DNA of 36,549 bases, taken from contig WBUQ01000031.1 of NCBI GenBank assembly GCA_008933635.1, positions 1-36,549 on the forward strand. Reading direction: 5' to 3'. The DNA comes from Desulfobulbaceae bacterium. Its GTDB lineage: Bacteria > Desulfobacterota > Desulfobulbia > Desulfobulbales > Desulfocapsaceae. Position numbers and translations under genes: made by a program. Under the pieces are notes generated by a model. The model saw only the letters and a program-made list of their open reading frames with translations. It ran no database searches and had not been told where the DNA came from. Positions 16,607-23,478 of this stretch are shown in pieces. The first letter of the stretch is position 1. Every line of letters starts with the position of its first letter.

Positions 16607-18583
16607 CTATAATGGTGTGATGGCAATATACCCAACTGCCTCAGCCGCGTGATTGGTTTCTACGTCTTTCGATTGTTCTTCTTCAATCTTCATCCTGACG
16701 GTCGATAAAGAAAGATTCAGCGTACGGACCGTGGCGGTATCAGCTTCTGCATATGTTTGCATTTCGGCAAAGAAGTACGGCTTTGAATCGAACTGGGTCT
16801 GGAAAGCCAGGTCAGACCAGTAATTAGTATTATTCTGCGGGGTGTGCTGTGCCTCGAATTTCATTCCGGAGTACTCTCCAATGCCGGGCTCCCATGCGAT
16901 ATAACCTACAGTTTCAGGCTTGTGGTTCGCCCTGTTTTTTTCCCGTTCCTGCATCTTGTATTCGACCGAAGTTGTTGTGGCATTCTTGAGTCGACCGCTG
17001 ACTACGGTTGCTTCGTTGGTAGTCATTATCTGGGTGACGACAACAGGCTTTTTATTGTACGCCTGTTGGAATGCCAGGTTCTGGAATGTAGCCGTGCCGC
17101 TGAATGTTCCTGCTTCGAGTTTCAGGCCGTTCTCAAGACTGTATACGCCTTTTTCCACAATAAGGATGCTGAAGGTTTCGAGAGAATGAGGGCTCCTGAT
17201 ATCATACCATTCCTCGACGCGTACTTCGCAGTCGGTGGGGGTGACGTTTCGGACGCGCACCGCGGCGGCTGCACTGTCGACATATCCCATCGGACCGGCA
17301 ACTATGACCGGGTCGGTGAACGGCTGGCTGAAGACTACTTTCTTCCAGGTGGTGTCGGCCTGAATCTCCTGTACCTCAAGTTTTATCGCTTCGGGAGCTT
17401 GAACGCTGACCACTTGCGTTTTCACTGATGAGTCTCCCTTGTCGTCGACAACCTCAAGAGCGACTGTGTAGTCACCCGCCTCGGTGAAGATGTGCTGGGC
17501 GGTCACGCCGTTGGCGGTCGAGCCGTCTCCAAAGCTCCAGATATAGCTGGAGATCGTGCCGTCGGCATCGGTCGAGCCACTGCCGCTGAACGTTACGTTG
17601 AGAGGTGCGTTGCCAGATATCGGCGAGGCAGTTAAAGAGGCGACCGGCAGTTCGTTCTCGATGACAGTTGGGGCGGATACAAGCACCGGAGTGCTGGTCT
17701 GTGCGGACAGGCCAGCGCTGTCGGTGACCGTCAGGGTTGTATGGTAAGTTCCAGCCGTGGCAAATGTGTGGGAGACTAAAGCGCCCTCTGCAGTTGCGCC
17801 GTCGCCAAAGGCCCAAATATAGGACATGATTGGGGGCTGTGCGCTGCTTGATCCACTGCCGTCGAAGTTGACGCTGAGCGGAGCTTCACCGATGGTGGCT
17901 GATGACGAGATGACAGGGATCGGTGCTGATTGAGTTGGAGGCGGAGTCGTGGCAGGAGCGATTACGGTGATCACAACGCTGCTTTGCTGTGTCAGCCCGT
18001 CTGTATCTGCGATCGTGAGTGTTGCTGTGTAACTTCCCTCGGATTGGTAAACATGTGTAACGGTGGCCCCAGTTGAAGTTTGACCGTCGCCGAAAGACCA
18101 TGCATAGCTGCTGATGGAACCAGTGGATTGAGAACCGTCAAATGTCAGATTGAAAGGAGCTTCTCCGGTCTGACTGGCTGTGACGATGACTGCGTTCAGA
18201 GGTGTGGATGTGGTCGGCTCAGGCACAGAAACGATATCGGAATAACCGCTTTCCTCCGAGCCATTGTAGGCTGTCAGGGCAAAATGGTAGGTTGTGTTTT
18301 CGTTAAGACCAGTGATGGTGAAAGTTGTCACCTTGCCGACATCGATTGGCGATGAACCCTGCGTTGCCCCAGTACCGTCAAAGGGGGGGGTCGGGTCCCC
18401 ACCGATTTTGTAGTATAATTTATATCCCTCAACGGGTTCGGGATTGGCGGACCAGGAAAACGAATAGTCCTTTGCAAAGGCAACGGTCGTCGTGAGAAAG
18501 GAGATGACTCCGACGCACACAAAGATGATCGCCTGGAGAGAATGAGCGGGCCAATGAGGTCGTGTGTTATTTGAAGTTTTCAT
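16607..18583 (-). CDS. Secreted protein with FN3-like domain, three PKD domains and a triple lectin-like C-terminal repeat
   Basis: Predicted exported surface protein, 658 aa. A signal sequence lies near residues 15-37 (IIFVCVGVISFLTTTVAFA). Next is a fibronectin III-like domain (about 40-122). Three PKD domains follow at about 133-210, 223-305 and 314-396, each with the SFGDG or AFGDG core (SSYAWSFGDG, MSYIWAFGDG, SSYIWSFGDG). From about 415 to the end there are three related units of about 75-80 residues, beginning WKKVVFSQPFTDPVIV, FQNLAFQQAYNKKPVVV and WSDLAFQTQFDSKPYFF; the last two end with VGYIA. These resemble H-type lectin folds. There is no PEP-CTERM anchor. A run of eight C in the coding strand (18383-18390) lies in the FN3 region. 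Carbohydrate binding is an inference. Confidence 0.8.
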   Translation of the reverse strand: MKTSNNTRPHWPAHSLQAIIFVCVGVISFLTTTVAFAKDYSFSWSANPEPVEGYKLYYKIGGDPTPPFDGTGATQGSSPIDVGKVTTFTITGLNENTTYHFALTAYNGSEESGYSDIVSVPEPTTSTPLNAVIVTASQTGEAPFNLTFDGSQSTGSISSYAWSFGDGQTSTGATVTHVYQSEGSYTATLTIADTDGLTQQSSVVITVIAPATTPPPTQSAPIPVISSSATIGEAPLSVNFDGSGSSSAQPPIMSYIWAFGDGATAEGALVSHTFATAGTYHTTLTVTDSAGLSAQTSTPVLVSAPTVIENELPVASLTASPISGNAPLNVTFSGSGSTDADGTISSYIWSFGDGSTANGVTAQHIFTEAGDYTVALEVVDDKGDSSVKTQVVSVQAPEAIKLEVQEIQADTTWKKVVFSQPFTDPVIVAGPMGYVDSAAAAVRVRNVTPTDCEVRVEEWYDIRSPHSLETFSILIVEKGVYSLENGLKLEAGTFSGTATFQNLAFQQAYNKKPVVVTQIMTTNEATVVSGRLKNATTTSVEYKMQEREKNRANHKPETVGYIAWEPGIGEYSGMKFEAQHTPQNNTNYWSDLAFQTQFDSKPYFFAEMQTYAEADTATVRTLNLSLSTVRMKIEEEQSKDVETNHAAEAVGYIAITPL

Positions 18584-18734
18584 GCCACTTACTTAGCAAT
18601 TTTCATTCCAGAATAAATATCGTTATAATTATAGATACATGCGGTGCATGAATAGAAGGAGCTGACGTTAATACGCTGCGATGAATTACTGAATGGTAAT
18701 CAATGTTTCTTTTGCCCGGCCTTGGTTTTGACCT
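18584..18734 (-). promoter_or_regulatory. Probable promoter region of the PKD protein gene
   Basis: AT-rich 150 bp between the PKD gene start and the IS21-like end at 18735. On the minus strand a TATAAT box lies at 18628-18633, about 45 bp before the start codon. The matching -35 position (around 18651-18656) is a poor match, so an activator or another sigma factor may be needed. No open frame seen. Confidence 0.35.
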
Positions 18735-18896
18735 TGTAGTGTCAATCAGCGTCGAAAAATGCCCCCTCTATTTAAGAACAAATCATCCTCTCTTCTTGAG
18801 TCGATAAGACTCGTTTCCTGTTTTAATGATGTCGCAATGATGGGTCATCCGATCCAGCAAGGCAGTCGTCATCTTCGCATCACCAAAGGGATCCTT
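18735..18896 (-). mobile_element. istB: IS21-family remnant: right end and istB 3' fragment
   Basis: Minus-strand codons from about 18895 to 18783 read [20 protein letters not shown] and continue [17 protein letters not shown]-stop. This is the C-terminus of IstB, the AAA+ helper ATPase of IS21 transposons. Just outside it, 18735-18766 carries a terminal sequence starting TGTAGTGTCAATCAGCGTCG, matched in inverted orientation at 21062. The N-terminal four-fifths of istB is missing; the reading frame is cut at the boundary of the IS5-family element. Confidence 0.75.
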
Positions 18897-20209
18897 GAAT
18901 ATTCATCCATTTAACCTGCAAGGATGAAAAATCCTGAAATGCATCTCAAATAAGCTGTTTTGAAACATATCCATACTCATATCTTTCGTTCATATCAGGT
19001 CTTTTCACCTGGTAAGAAACGATATTTGGCCATAGGGTGCACTTCATCCTTGCAATGTGACAAGAAGAGAATATCGACTCAGGTTGTAGGCCATGTTTCG
19101 CAGGCCAACTGCTGCCGTTGCCCTCACGAAGCCGATGCATCGCAAAATCGTATTGCCTGCTCGCTGAGCCTGGAAACCAAAGATATACTCAATTCTGGAA
19201 CGAATCTTTGCGCCAATCCGATTTCCTCTCTTTTCCCAATCGTTGAGCTTCTTGTAAGGAGACCCTTTCCGTTGAATGTGCTCTCGATAGCCCATCTTCT
19301 CCAACCAGTCGATCTTCTCTTCAGAGCGATAGGCAGAATCAGCCCAAACATCTCCACTGGTGTTCTCAGGATCAAGCAGTTCTTCAAAGACATTGCTGTC
19401 GTGCACTTCCGCACTGCTCACCGAGTAACTACGGATCAGTTTGTGCTTCACATCAGGCGAGATATGGTTCTTGTAGCCAAAGAAATTCCTTCCATTCTTT
19501 TTGGTCCAGCGGGCATCGGTGTCTTTCTGGCTGCGCTTGTGATTGCTCCAGTTTTCTGGTTTGTCCCCAGCCTTGGTCTGCTGATTCTCTTCACGGCTGT
19601 TGCGTTGGATAGGTATCCTGACAATGTTGGCATCAACTATTTGTCCCTTTTGCGCCTTGAAACCTTTTTCCAACAAAAAGGCGTTGAACTGGGAGAACAG
19701 CGTTCCCACAACTCCGGCATTGGCGAGATCGTTGCGGAATCGCCAGATGGTTGTACAGTCGGGAATCTTGCTGGCGGCGTGCAGACCAAGAAACCGCGAA
19801 AACGAGTAGCGGTCGAGAATCTGGTATTCCAGCCCCTCGCCAGACAGATTGTACAGCGATTGCAGAACGAGAATCTTGAACATCAAGATAGCGTCAAAAC
19901 CGATGGGACCGGCATTCGACTTCTTCGCTTTCTTCCTGGCCTTTTCGATGGTTGGTCGAAAGATCTCCCAATCAATCTTTTCGTCGAGAGTTGCCAGTGG
20001 GTCGCCAGCAATGTCAATGCGCTGAAGACGCATATCAAAATCGAGAATTCCAAGCTGTTTCATGTTTTCTCCGGCTATGCAAGCTACTTTGAATATCACT
20101 GTTTTCATCGAATCGATAGTTCTCTATCGCCTTGATATCACAAAACTCGACTCAACCTGAAATCGGTAAAAATGCAATTATTCAAAGTAGCCTGCAGCAT
20201 GAATACTCA
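18896..20209 (-). mobile_element. IS5-family insertion sequence
   Basis: Complete-looking element of about 1314 bp with one transposase gene. The proposed imperfect terminal inverted repeats are TGAATATTCAT at 18896-18906 and ATGAATACTCA at 20199-20209, differing by one base. I could not identify a convincing target-site duplication, so the exact ends may be off by a few bases. It has inserted into or beside the istB fragment and separates the riboswitch at 20.5 kb from the PKD protein gene. Confidence 0.65.
19044..20063 (-). CDS. IS5-family transposase (DDE)
   Basis: DDE transposase of an IS5-family element, 339 aa from the ATG at 20063, which has GGAGA just upstream; an in-frame ATG at 20108 would add 15 residues. 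The N-terminal DUF772-type domain reads GFDAILMFKILVLQSLYNLS and PDCTTIWRFRNDL. The catalytic triad is visible as D in GQIVDANIVRIP, D in GDVWADSAYRSEEK, and E in AKIRSRIEYIFGF. The frame is intact, so the copy may still be active. Its GC content is lower than the left half of the window. Confidence 0.9.
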   Translation of the reverse strand: MKQLGILDFDMRLQRIDIAGDPLATLDEKIDWEIFRPTIEKARKKAKKSNAGPIGFDAILMFKILVLQSLYNLSGEGLEYQILDRYSFSRFLGLHAASKIPDCTTIWRFRNDLANAGVVGTLFSQFNAFLLEKGFKAQKGQIVDANIVRIPIQRNSREENQQTKAGDKPENWSNHKRSQKDTDARWTKKNGRNFFGYKNHISPDVKHKLIRSYSVSSAEVHDSNVFEELLDPENTSGDVWADSAYRSEEKIDWLEKMGYREHIQRKGSPYKKLNDWEKRGNRIGAKIRSRIEYIFGFQAQRAGNTILRCIGFVRATAAVGLRNMAYNLSRYSLLVTLQG

Positions 20210-20474
20210 GTTATTCCTCGATAATTTACACTTAGAGTGCTGTTATTAAAATGAATAAATTGATAATTCAGTGAATTTTTCTACTGGATTATTCAAGGAA
20301 CTCTTAAATGAAAACAGCATTATATAATTTCTTCATGTTACGCTATCAAAAATTTAAGTTACTTAAGGAATATTGTACGATACAAAAATTTAATTCTGCT
20401 TTTCTTTGCTATAAAAAATGTTAGCATTCATACATAATAATTTGTCGATTAATTAACACTTTTATCCTAGAAAT
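20210..20474. other. AT-rich stretch downstream of the riboswitch, no gene seen
   Basis: About 265 bp, very AT-rich, lying directly behind the riboswitch terminator in the minus direction and ending at the IS5-family element. On the minus strand only tiny frames occur (for example one of ten codons starting MKKLYNAVF). The gene that the riboswitch originally controlled is not here. Confidence 0.6.
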
Positions 20475-20513
20475 GAAAAAGCCGGGCTACCAATTTAAAT
20501 TGGTAACCCGGCT
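20475..20513 (-). terminator. Intrinsic terminator of the riboswitch expression platform
   Basis: On the minus strand the right arm and left arm AGCCGGGTTACCAATTTAAA and TTGGTAGCCCGGCT pair over about 17 bp with one mismatch. A TTTTT run follows at 20476-20480. The left arm overlaps the 3' part of the aptamer (the GCCGGGTTACC segment), the usual arrangement for a ligand-controlled terminator. Confidence 0.8.
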
Positions 20514-20571
20514 AGCTTATAAGCTCCGTGGCTTTCCGTCCCTGCCTTGCGGCAGGTTTGGCTTTTTCACA
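20498..20571 (-). ncRNA. GEMM-I riboswitch (cyclic di-GMP-I class aptamer)
   Basis: The minus strand shows the GEMM core. First comes AAAGCCAAACC, then a hairpin CCTGCC-GCAA-GGCAGG with a GNRA tetraloop. Next is GGGACGGAAAGCCACGG, and finally GCTAGCCGGGTTACC. The usual joining sequence is GACGCAAAGCC; here the C is G. The paired position in GGCAAACC is changed in step (GCCAAACC), so the ligand-pocket base pair is kept as C-G. The base equivalent to G20 of the Vc2 aptamer is G, which favours cyclic di-GMP over cyclic GMP-AMP. A terminator hairpin follows. No intact gene lies within 400 bp downstream; the next on this strand are the IS transposase and, at 18583, the PKD protein. Confidence 0.85.
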
Positions 20572-20856
20572 TTTTATATATGATCAATTATTGTTTTGAG
20601 ATCATATTTCTCAGAACTTGTCAATGGAATATTTATGAGTAGAGATAAAACTCTGTAGCTAAATTCAAACATTTGAATAGCTTGGGTAGAGTAAGCAATA
20701 GAGTACCCCCTACTATCAGTCACTACACTATTGCGGCATTGTGGTCATTTTTTGCTGCATCATATCACTAGTGTCCCAACGAGTCTGTAGAAAAAGCCGT
20801 TTTTAGAAGGTCATTTCGCAAGCTGAATTTGAAATGATTCCCCAAGTCGACTGTTG
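20572..20856. other. Region upstream of the riboswitch, with a possible IS-end fragment
   Basis: AT-rich to about 20770; the riboswitch promoter should lie here on the minus strand. At 20770-20840 the minus strand contains TTTTTCTACAGACTCGTTGG, which resembles the right end of common IS elements (IS1182-like in my memory). I can see no transposase reading frame attached to it. Confidence 0.3.
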
Positions 20857-21062
20857 TCAACAATTGTTGTTTTCTTTCATGTCCGGCAATTTGGTTTCGT
20901 TATTATAGGAGATACTTCGGCGGCGTATCTTCGCTATCGTCTCCACTATCAGCATCCTCCATTCCTCCATGGCCAATTCTTGGCCATAGAGGAATACCAT
21001 GGGGGTCAATTTTCGACGCTGATTCCTTTGCTCAAGGGGTCATTATTGCATGCTGAACTACA
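20857..21062 (-). mobile_element. istA: IS21-family remnant: left end and istA 5' fragment
   Basis: On the minus strand a terminal sequence starts TGTAGTTCAGCATGC at 21062. It has two repeats of the type TCAGC...TGACCCC (TCAGCATGCAATAATGACCC and TCAGCGTCGAAAATTGACCC), as in IS21 multi-repeat ends. Then follows an ATG (20955) with MLIVETIAKIRRR, the N-terminus of the IstA transposase. After about 13 codons the match stops and the frame ends at 20857. It faces the istB 3' fragment at 18735, in the orientation expected if both came from one IS21 element, but nearly all of the interior has been replaced. Confidence 0.65.
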
Positions 21063-21076
21063 TTGTAGCTGCAAAA

Positions 21077-21889
21077 CTACTTCGTGGCGACCGTATTCGA
21101 CGTTTTCCCGCCAGAGGCCTTGCTGATTACCCAGATCAACCACTCCTGTTGCTTTTGGGAGAAGTCGGAATTTTTCTTTGAGAGGAATCCTTCCAGGGCA
21201 TCTGTATCCTTGAAGGATATGGAGTAATAGCCCTGGGCGAAGGCCCCGCGCCCAAGCAGGTTGACAGCGCCCTGAGTGTCTATTCCGACCATCAGGTCAT
21301 GGTTTTTGAATATTGTTGAACCTTCGGTTGTCGAAATTGTCCCATATCTGGCGTTGTTGATATAGCGGTACGAAAAGGAGCCGATGATCGCGATGAGGAT
21401 GAGGCAGAAGGTGATAGCCAGTCGCGTGCTGGTTTGCGGGGAGAATATGTCACCCAGGGAGAAGGGGATGCATTGCCTGATGGTTGATGCGATATCCGAG
21501 TGTCGGGCCAAACGAGGCTCCACAACATTCCCGGTGAATTGCTCGAGGTCGCTGATTGCACCGTGATCAGAGGGATCTGACATGGCGACCTCGAGGATGT
21601 TGTTGTTTTTCAGTCTAAGCGGAATGGCATCATATTTCCGGCAGAGGTGCCGGGGCAGTTTCTTGCGCACTTCCGGTGAAAAGCTCTTTTTGACATCAGT
21701 AATTTCGATTTCTAATTGTTTGGCCAGGATTTCAGCGAGTTGATCCTCACTCAAGGCCCCCATCCGCACCAGTATGTTGCCAAGTCGGCGGTAACCGGTG
21801 ACTTGTACTCTTAGGGCTTCGTTGAGGGTTTCCTGATTTACAAGATTTTGCTGTATCAATAGTTCGCCGAGAAGCATTTTGGCAGCCAT
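21077..21889 (-). CDS. Membrane-anchored MshEN-domain protein (probable cyclic di-GMP receptor)
   Basis: 270 aa. The N-terminus carries a MshEN/GspE-N domain with both 24-residue cyclic di-GMP-binding motifs (consensus RLGxxLVxxG, x6, LxxxLxxQ). Motif 1 is residues 6-29 (Leu7, Gly8, Leu11, Leu22, Leu26, Gln29; Arg replaced by Leu6 and the second Gly by Asn15). Motif 2 is residues 35-58 and complete (RLGNILVRMG, then Leu51, Leu55, Gln58). The two are separated by five residues, the standard spacing. The domain continues to about 140 (VAMSDPSDHGAISDLEQFTG). There is no ATPase domain. Instead, one membrane helix (about 156-175) leads to a C-terminal domain of about 95 residues that I do not recognise. 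The stop is 15 bp from the IS21-like end. Confidence 0.75.
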   Translation of the reverse strand: MAAKMLLGELLIQQNLVNQETLNEALRVQVTGYRRLGNILVRMGALSEDQLAEILAKQLEIEITDVKKSFSPEVRKKLPRHLCRKYDAIPLRLKNNNILEVAMSDPSDHGAISDLEQFTGNVVEPRLARHSDIASTIRQCIPFSLGDIFSPQTSTRLAITFCLILIAIIGSFSYRYINNARYGTISTTEGSTIFKNHDLMVGIDTQGAVNLLGRGAFAQGYYSISFKDTDALEGFLSKKNSDFSQKQQEWLIWVISKASGGKTSNTVATK

Positions 21890-21930
21890 GTCATCACCCT
21901 CATAGGAGTTTTGATTGTGTATATATATAC

Positions 21931-21959
21931 ATTATATGTCATCTTATAAGGATTGAAAA
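21931..21959 (-). promoter_or_regulatory. Probable promoter of the MshEN-domain gene
   Basis: Minus-strand -10 box TATAAT at 21931-21936 and -35-like TTTTCA at 21954-21959, spacer 17 bp, about 42 bp upstream of the ATG at 21889. The -10 is perfect and the -35 weak. The surroundings (21900-22000) are AT-rich. Confidence 0.4.
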
Positions 21960-22148
21960 GTTCAATATATGATTCAACAATATCAGCTCAATACATCAGA
22001 TGAGGATTTTTCGAAGAGGAAATGTTTGAAAATCAGGGGAATTAAAATGAGAGCCAGGCAAACTGGGAGGCGGCTGATATTCTGTGTTGATGCTCTCCAG
22101 CAACTCTAATGAACTACATGATATTTCGTTGATGAGCAGTAAGGTAGG

Positions 22149-22373
22149 TTGAAAGAGAATGCCGTTAAATCGCAAATCTGGATCGCTGTTTCGGTCTATC
22201 TGCTCGTTGCCATCATGAAGAAACGGCTCAAGATTGAAGCCAGTCTCTACACAATTCTACAGGTTTTAAGCGTGACAATATTTGAACGTCTGCCAATATT
22301 ACTAGCACTTACGAGTGTTGATTGCATATCCGAGCAAGTTGGCGACTCTAAGCAGTTGTTATTGTTCAGCTAA
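22149..22373 (+). pseudogene. C-terminal fragment of an IS4-type transposase
   Basis: 75 codons reading KENAVKSQIWIAVSVYLLVA, IMKKRLKIEASLYTILQVLS, VTIFERLPILLALTS and ending QLLLFS. This is the well-known C-terminus of IS4-type transposases found with a DUF4372 N-terminal domain (ENAVKTQIWIA, SLYTILQILSVT, LF ending). The N-terminal four-fifths is absent and an in-frame stop sits just upstream, so it cannot be active. The preceding 250 bp (21890-22148) hold the MshEN promoter and otherwise nothing recognisable. Confidence 0.75.
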
Positions 22374-22376
22374 ACG

Positions 22377-22608
22377 TTGGGTGCTAGTGTCTCTGCTTAA
22401 AACTTGACCTCGGTCGGTCTTTCATCTATGCTTTCAGCGAATCCAAACAACGAAAGAAAGTCCTATTAATATCTTCCAAACCCTTTGATTCAGGGTTGAA
22501 TTTAGCGATGCCAAGTTCAATTAAAAAATTGAGACACGCTGTCACAAATCTGGATGAGCATATTATTAGCACTGATACATGCCGATTATGTAGAGGCTGA
22601 GTTGGAAA
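22377..22608. other. Leader region of the exosortase/EPS operon, no gene seen
   Basis: 232 bp between the IS4-type fragment and the deacetylase gene. It must contain the promoter of the operon or its leader, but I cannot identify clear boxes. A 63-codon minus-strand frame (22426-22617) has no family pattern and overlaps the deacetylase start. Confidence 0.4.
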
Positions 22609-23478
22609 ATGACACAAATAATCACTAATTGTCTCACCATAGATGTGGAAGACTATTTTCAGGTTAACGCCTTCTCAGGTCATGTGCATCGCGACCAGTG
22701 GGGATCCTTTCCGCTCAGGGTCGAGAAGAATACTCAACGAATTTTGGATATTCTGGATAGTTACAATATCAAGGCAACATTCTTTGTGCTCGGTTGGGTT
22801 GCCGAGCGGGTGCCATCACTGGTTCCGGAAATTCGCCAGCGCGGGCATGAAATCGCCTGCCATGGATATTCCCATGAACTTGTTTACAAAATCGGCCCAG
22901 ATCGATTTCGGAGTGATATCCGCAGATCAAAGAAACTCCTTGAAAGCCAGATTGGCGAGCGAGTCAACGGTTACAGAGCGCCGAGTTATTCCATAACCAA
23001 CAACTCAATATGGGCATTGAATATCCTTGTCGAGGAAGGATTTGAATATGATTCCAGCATCTTTCCGATCCTGCACGACACCTATGGCATTCCAGATGCC
23101 CAGCGCTTTCCGCATATAATTAAGACTGATGCCGGCCCGTTGACAGAGTTTCCGTTGACAACGCTTTCCATGAGTCTATTTTCGAGAAAATTCCATCTGC
23201 CGATTGCCGGGGGGGGGTACTTGAGACTCTTGCCGGCGAGCATTATCCAGAGAGGCATTTCTTCGATCAATAATCGAGAACAACAGCCAGCTGTGCTCTA
23301 TTTTCATCCCTGGGAGATAGATCCGGGCCAACCTCGGATAAAAGCCAGTATGAAATCACGATTTCGACATTACCTGAATCTGAGTCGGACGGAAACAAAG
23401 CTTAAATATTTGTTTAATACCTTCAAATTCTGCCCAATGAAAGAAGTGGTGTTACAACATGGTTATGTCCTTGGATGA
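22609..23478 (+). CDS. XrtA/PEP-CTERM system-associated polysaccharide deacetylase (NodB fold, DUF3473)
   Basis: Carbohydrate esterase family 4-type deacetylase, 289 aa, expected to remove acetyl groups from the growing polysaccharide. The catalytic motif LTIDVEDYFQV (Asp-Glu-Asp) is near residue 9 and the metal-binding motif CHGYSH near 85. GYRAPSYSI follows near 125, then the DUF3473-type C-terminal half with AGGGYLRLLP and VLYFHPWEIDPGQPR. This architecture is typical of the deacetylase in exosortase A loci (TIGR03006 type). A run of nine G at 23209-23217 encodes the conserved GGG. It overlaps the FemAB gene by 20 bp. Confidence 0.92.
   Translation: MTQIITNCLTIDVEDYFQVNAFSGHVHRDQWGSFPLRVEKNTQRILDILDSYNIKATFFVLGWVAERVPSLVPEIRQRGHEIACHGYSHELVYKIGPDRFRSDIRRSKKLLESQIGERVNGYRAPSYSITNNSIWALNILVEEGFEYDSSIFPILHDTYGIPDAQRFPHIIKTDAGPLTEFPLTTLSMSLFSRKFHLPIAGGGYLRLLPASIIQRGISSINNREQQPAVLYFHPWEIDPGQPRIKASMKSRFRHYLNLSRTETKLKYLFNTFKFCPMKEVVLQHGYVLG

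Noticed and set aside
18960-20135. Plus-strand open frame of 391 codons
   Set aside because: Antisense to the IS5-family transposase, which has a complete DDE triad on the minus strand.
20854-21126. Plus-strand open frame of 90 codons starting with TTG
   Set aside because: It runs across the IS21-like end and the 3' end of the MshEN gene, and shows no family pattern.
22426-22617. Minus-strand open frame of 63 codons
   Set aside because: No recognisable domain, overlaps the deacetylase start, and no ribosome binding site stands out; could be decayed sequence.
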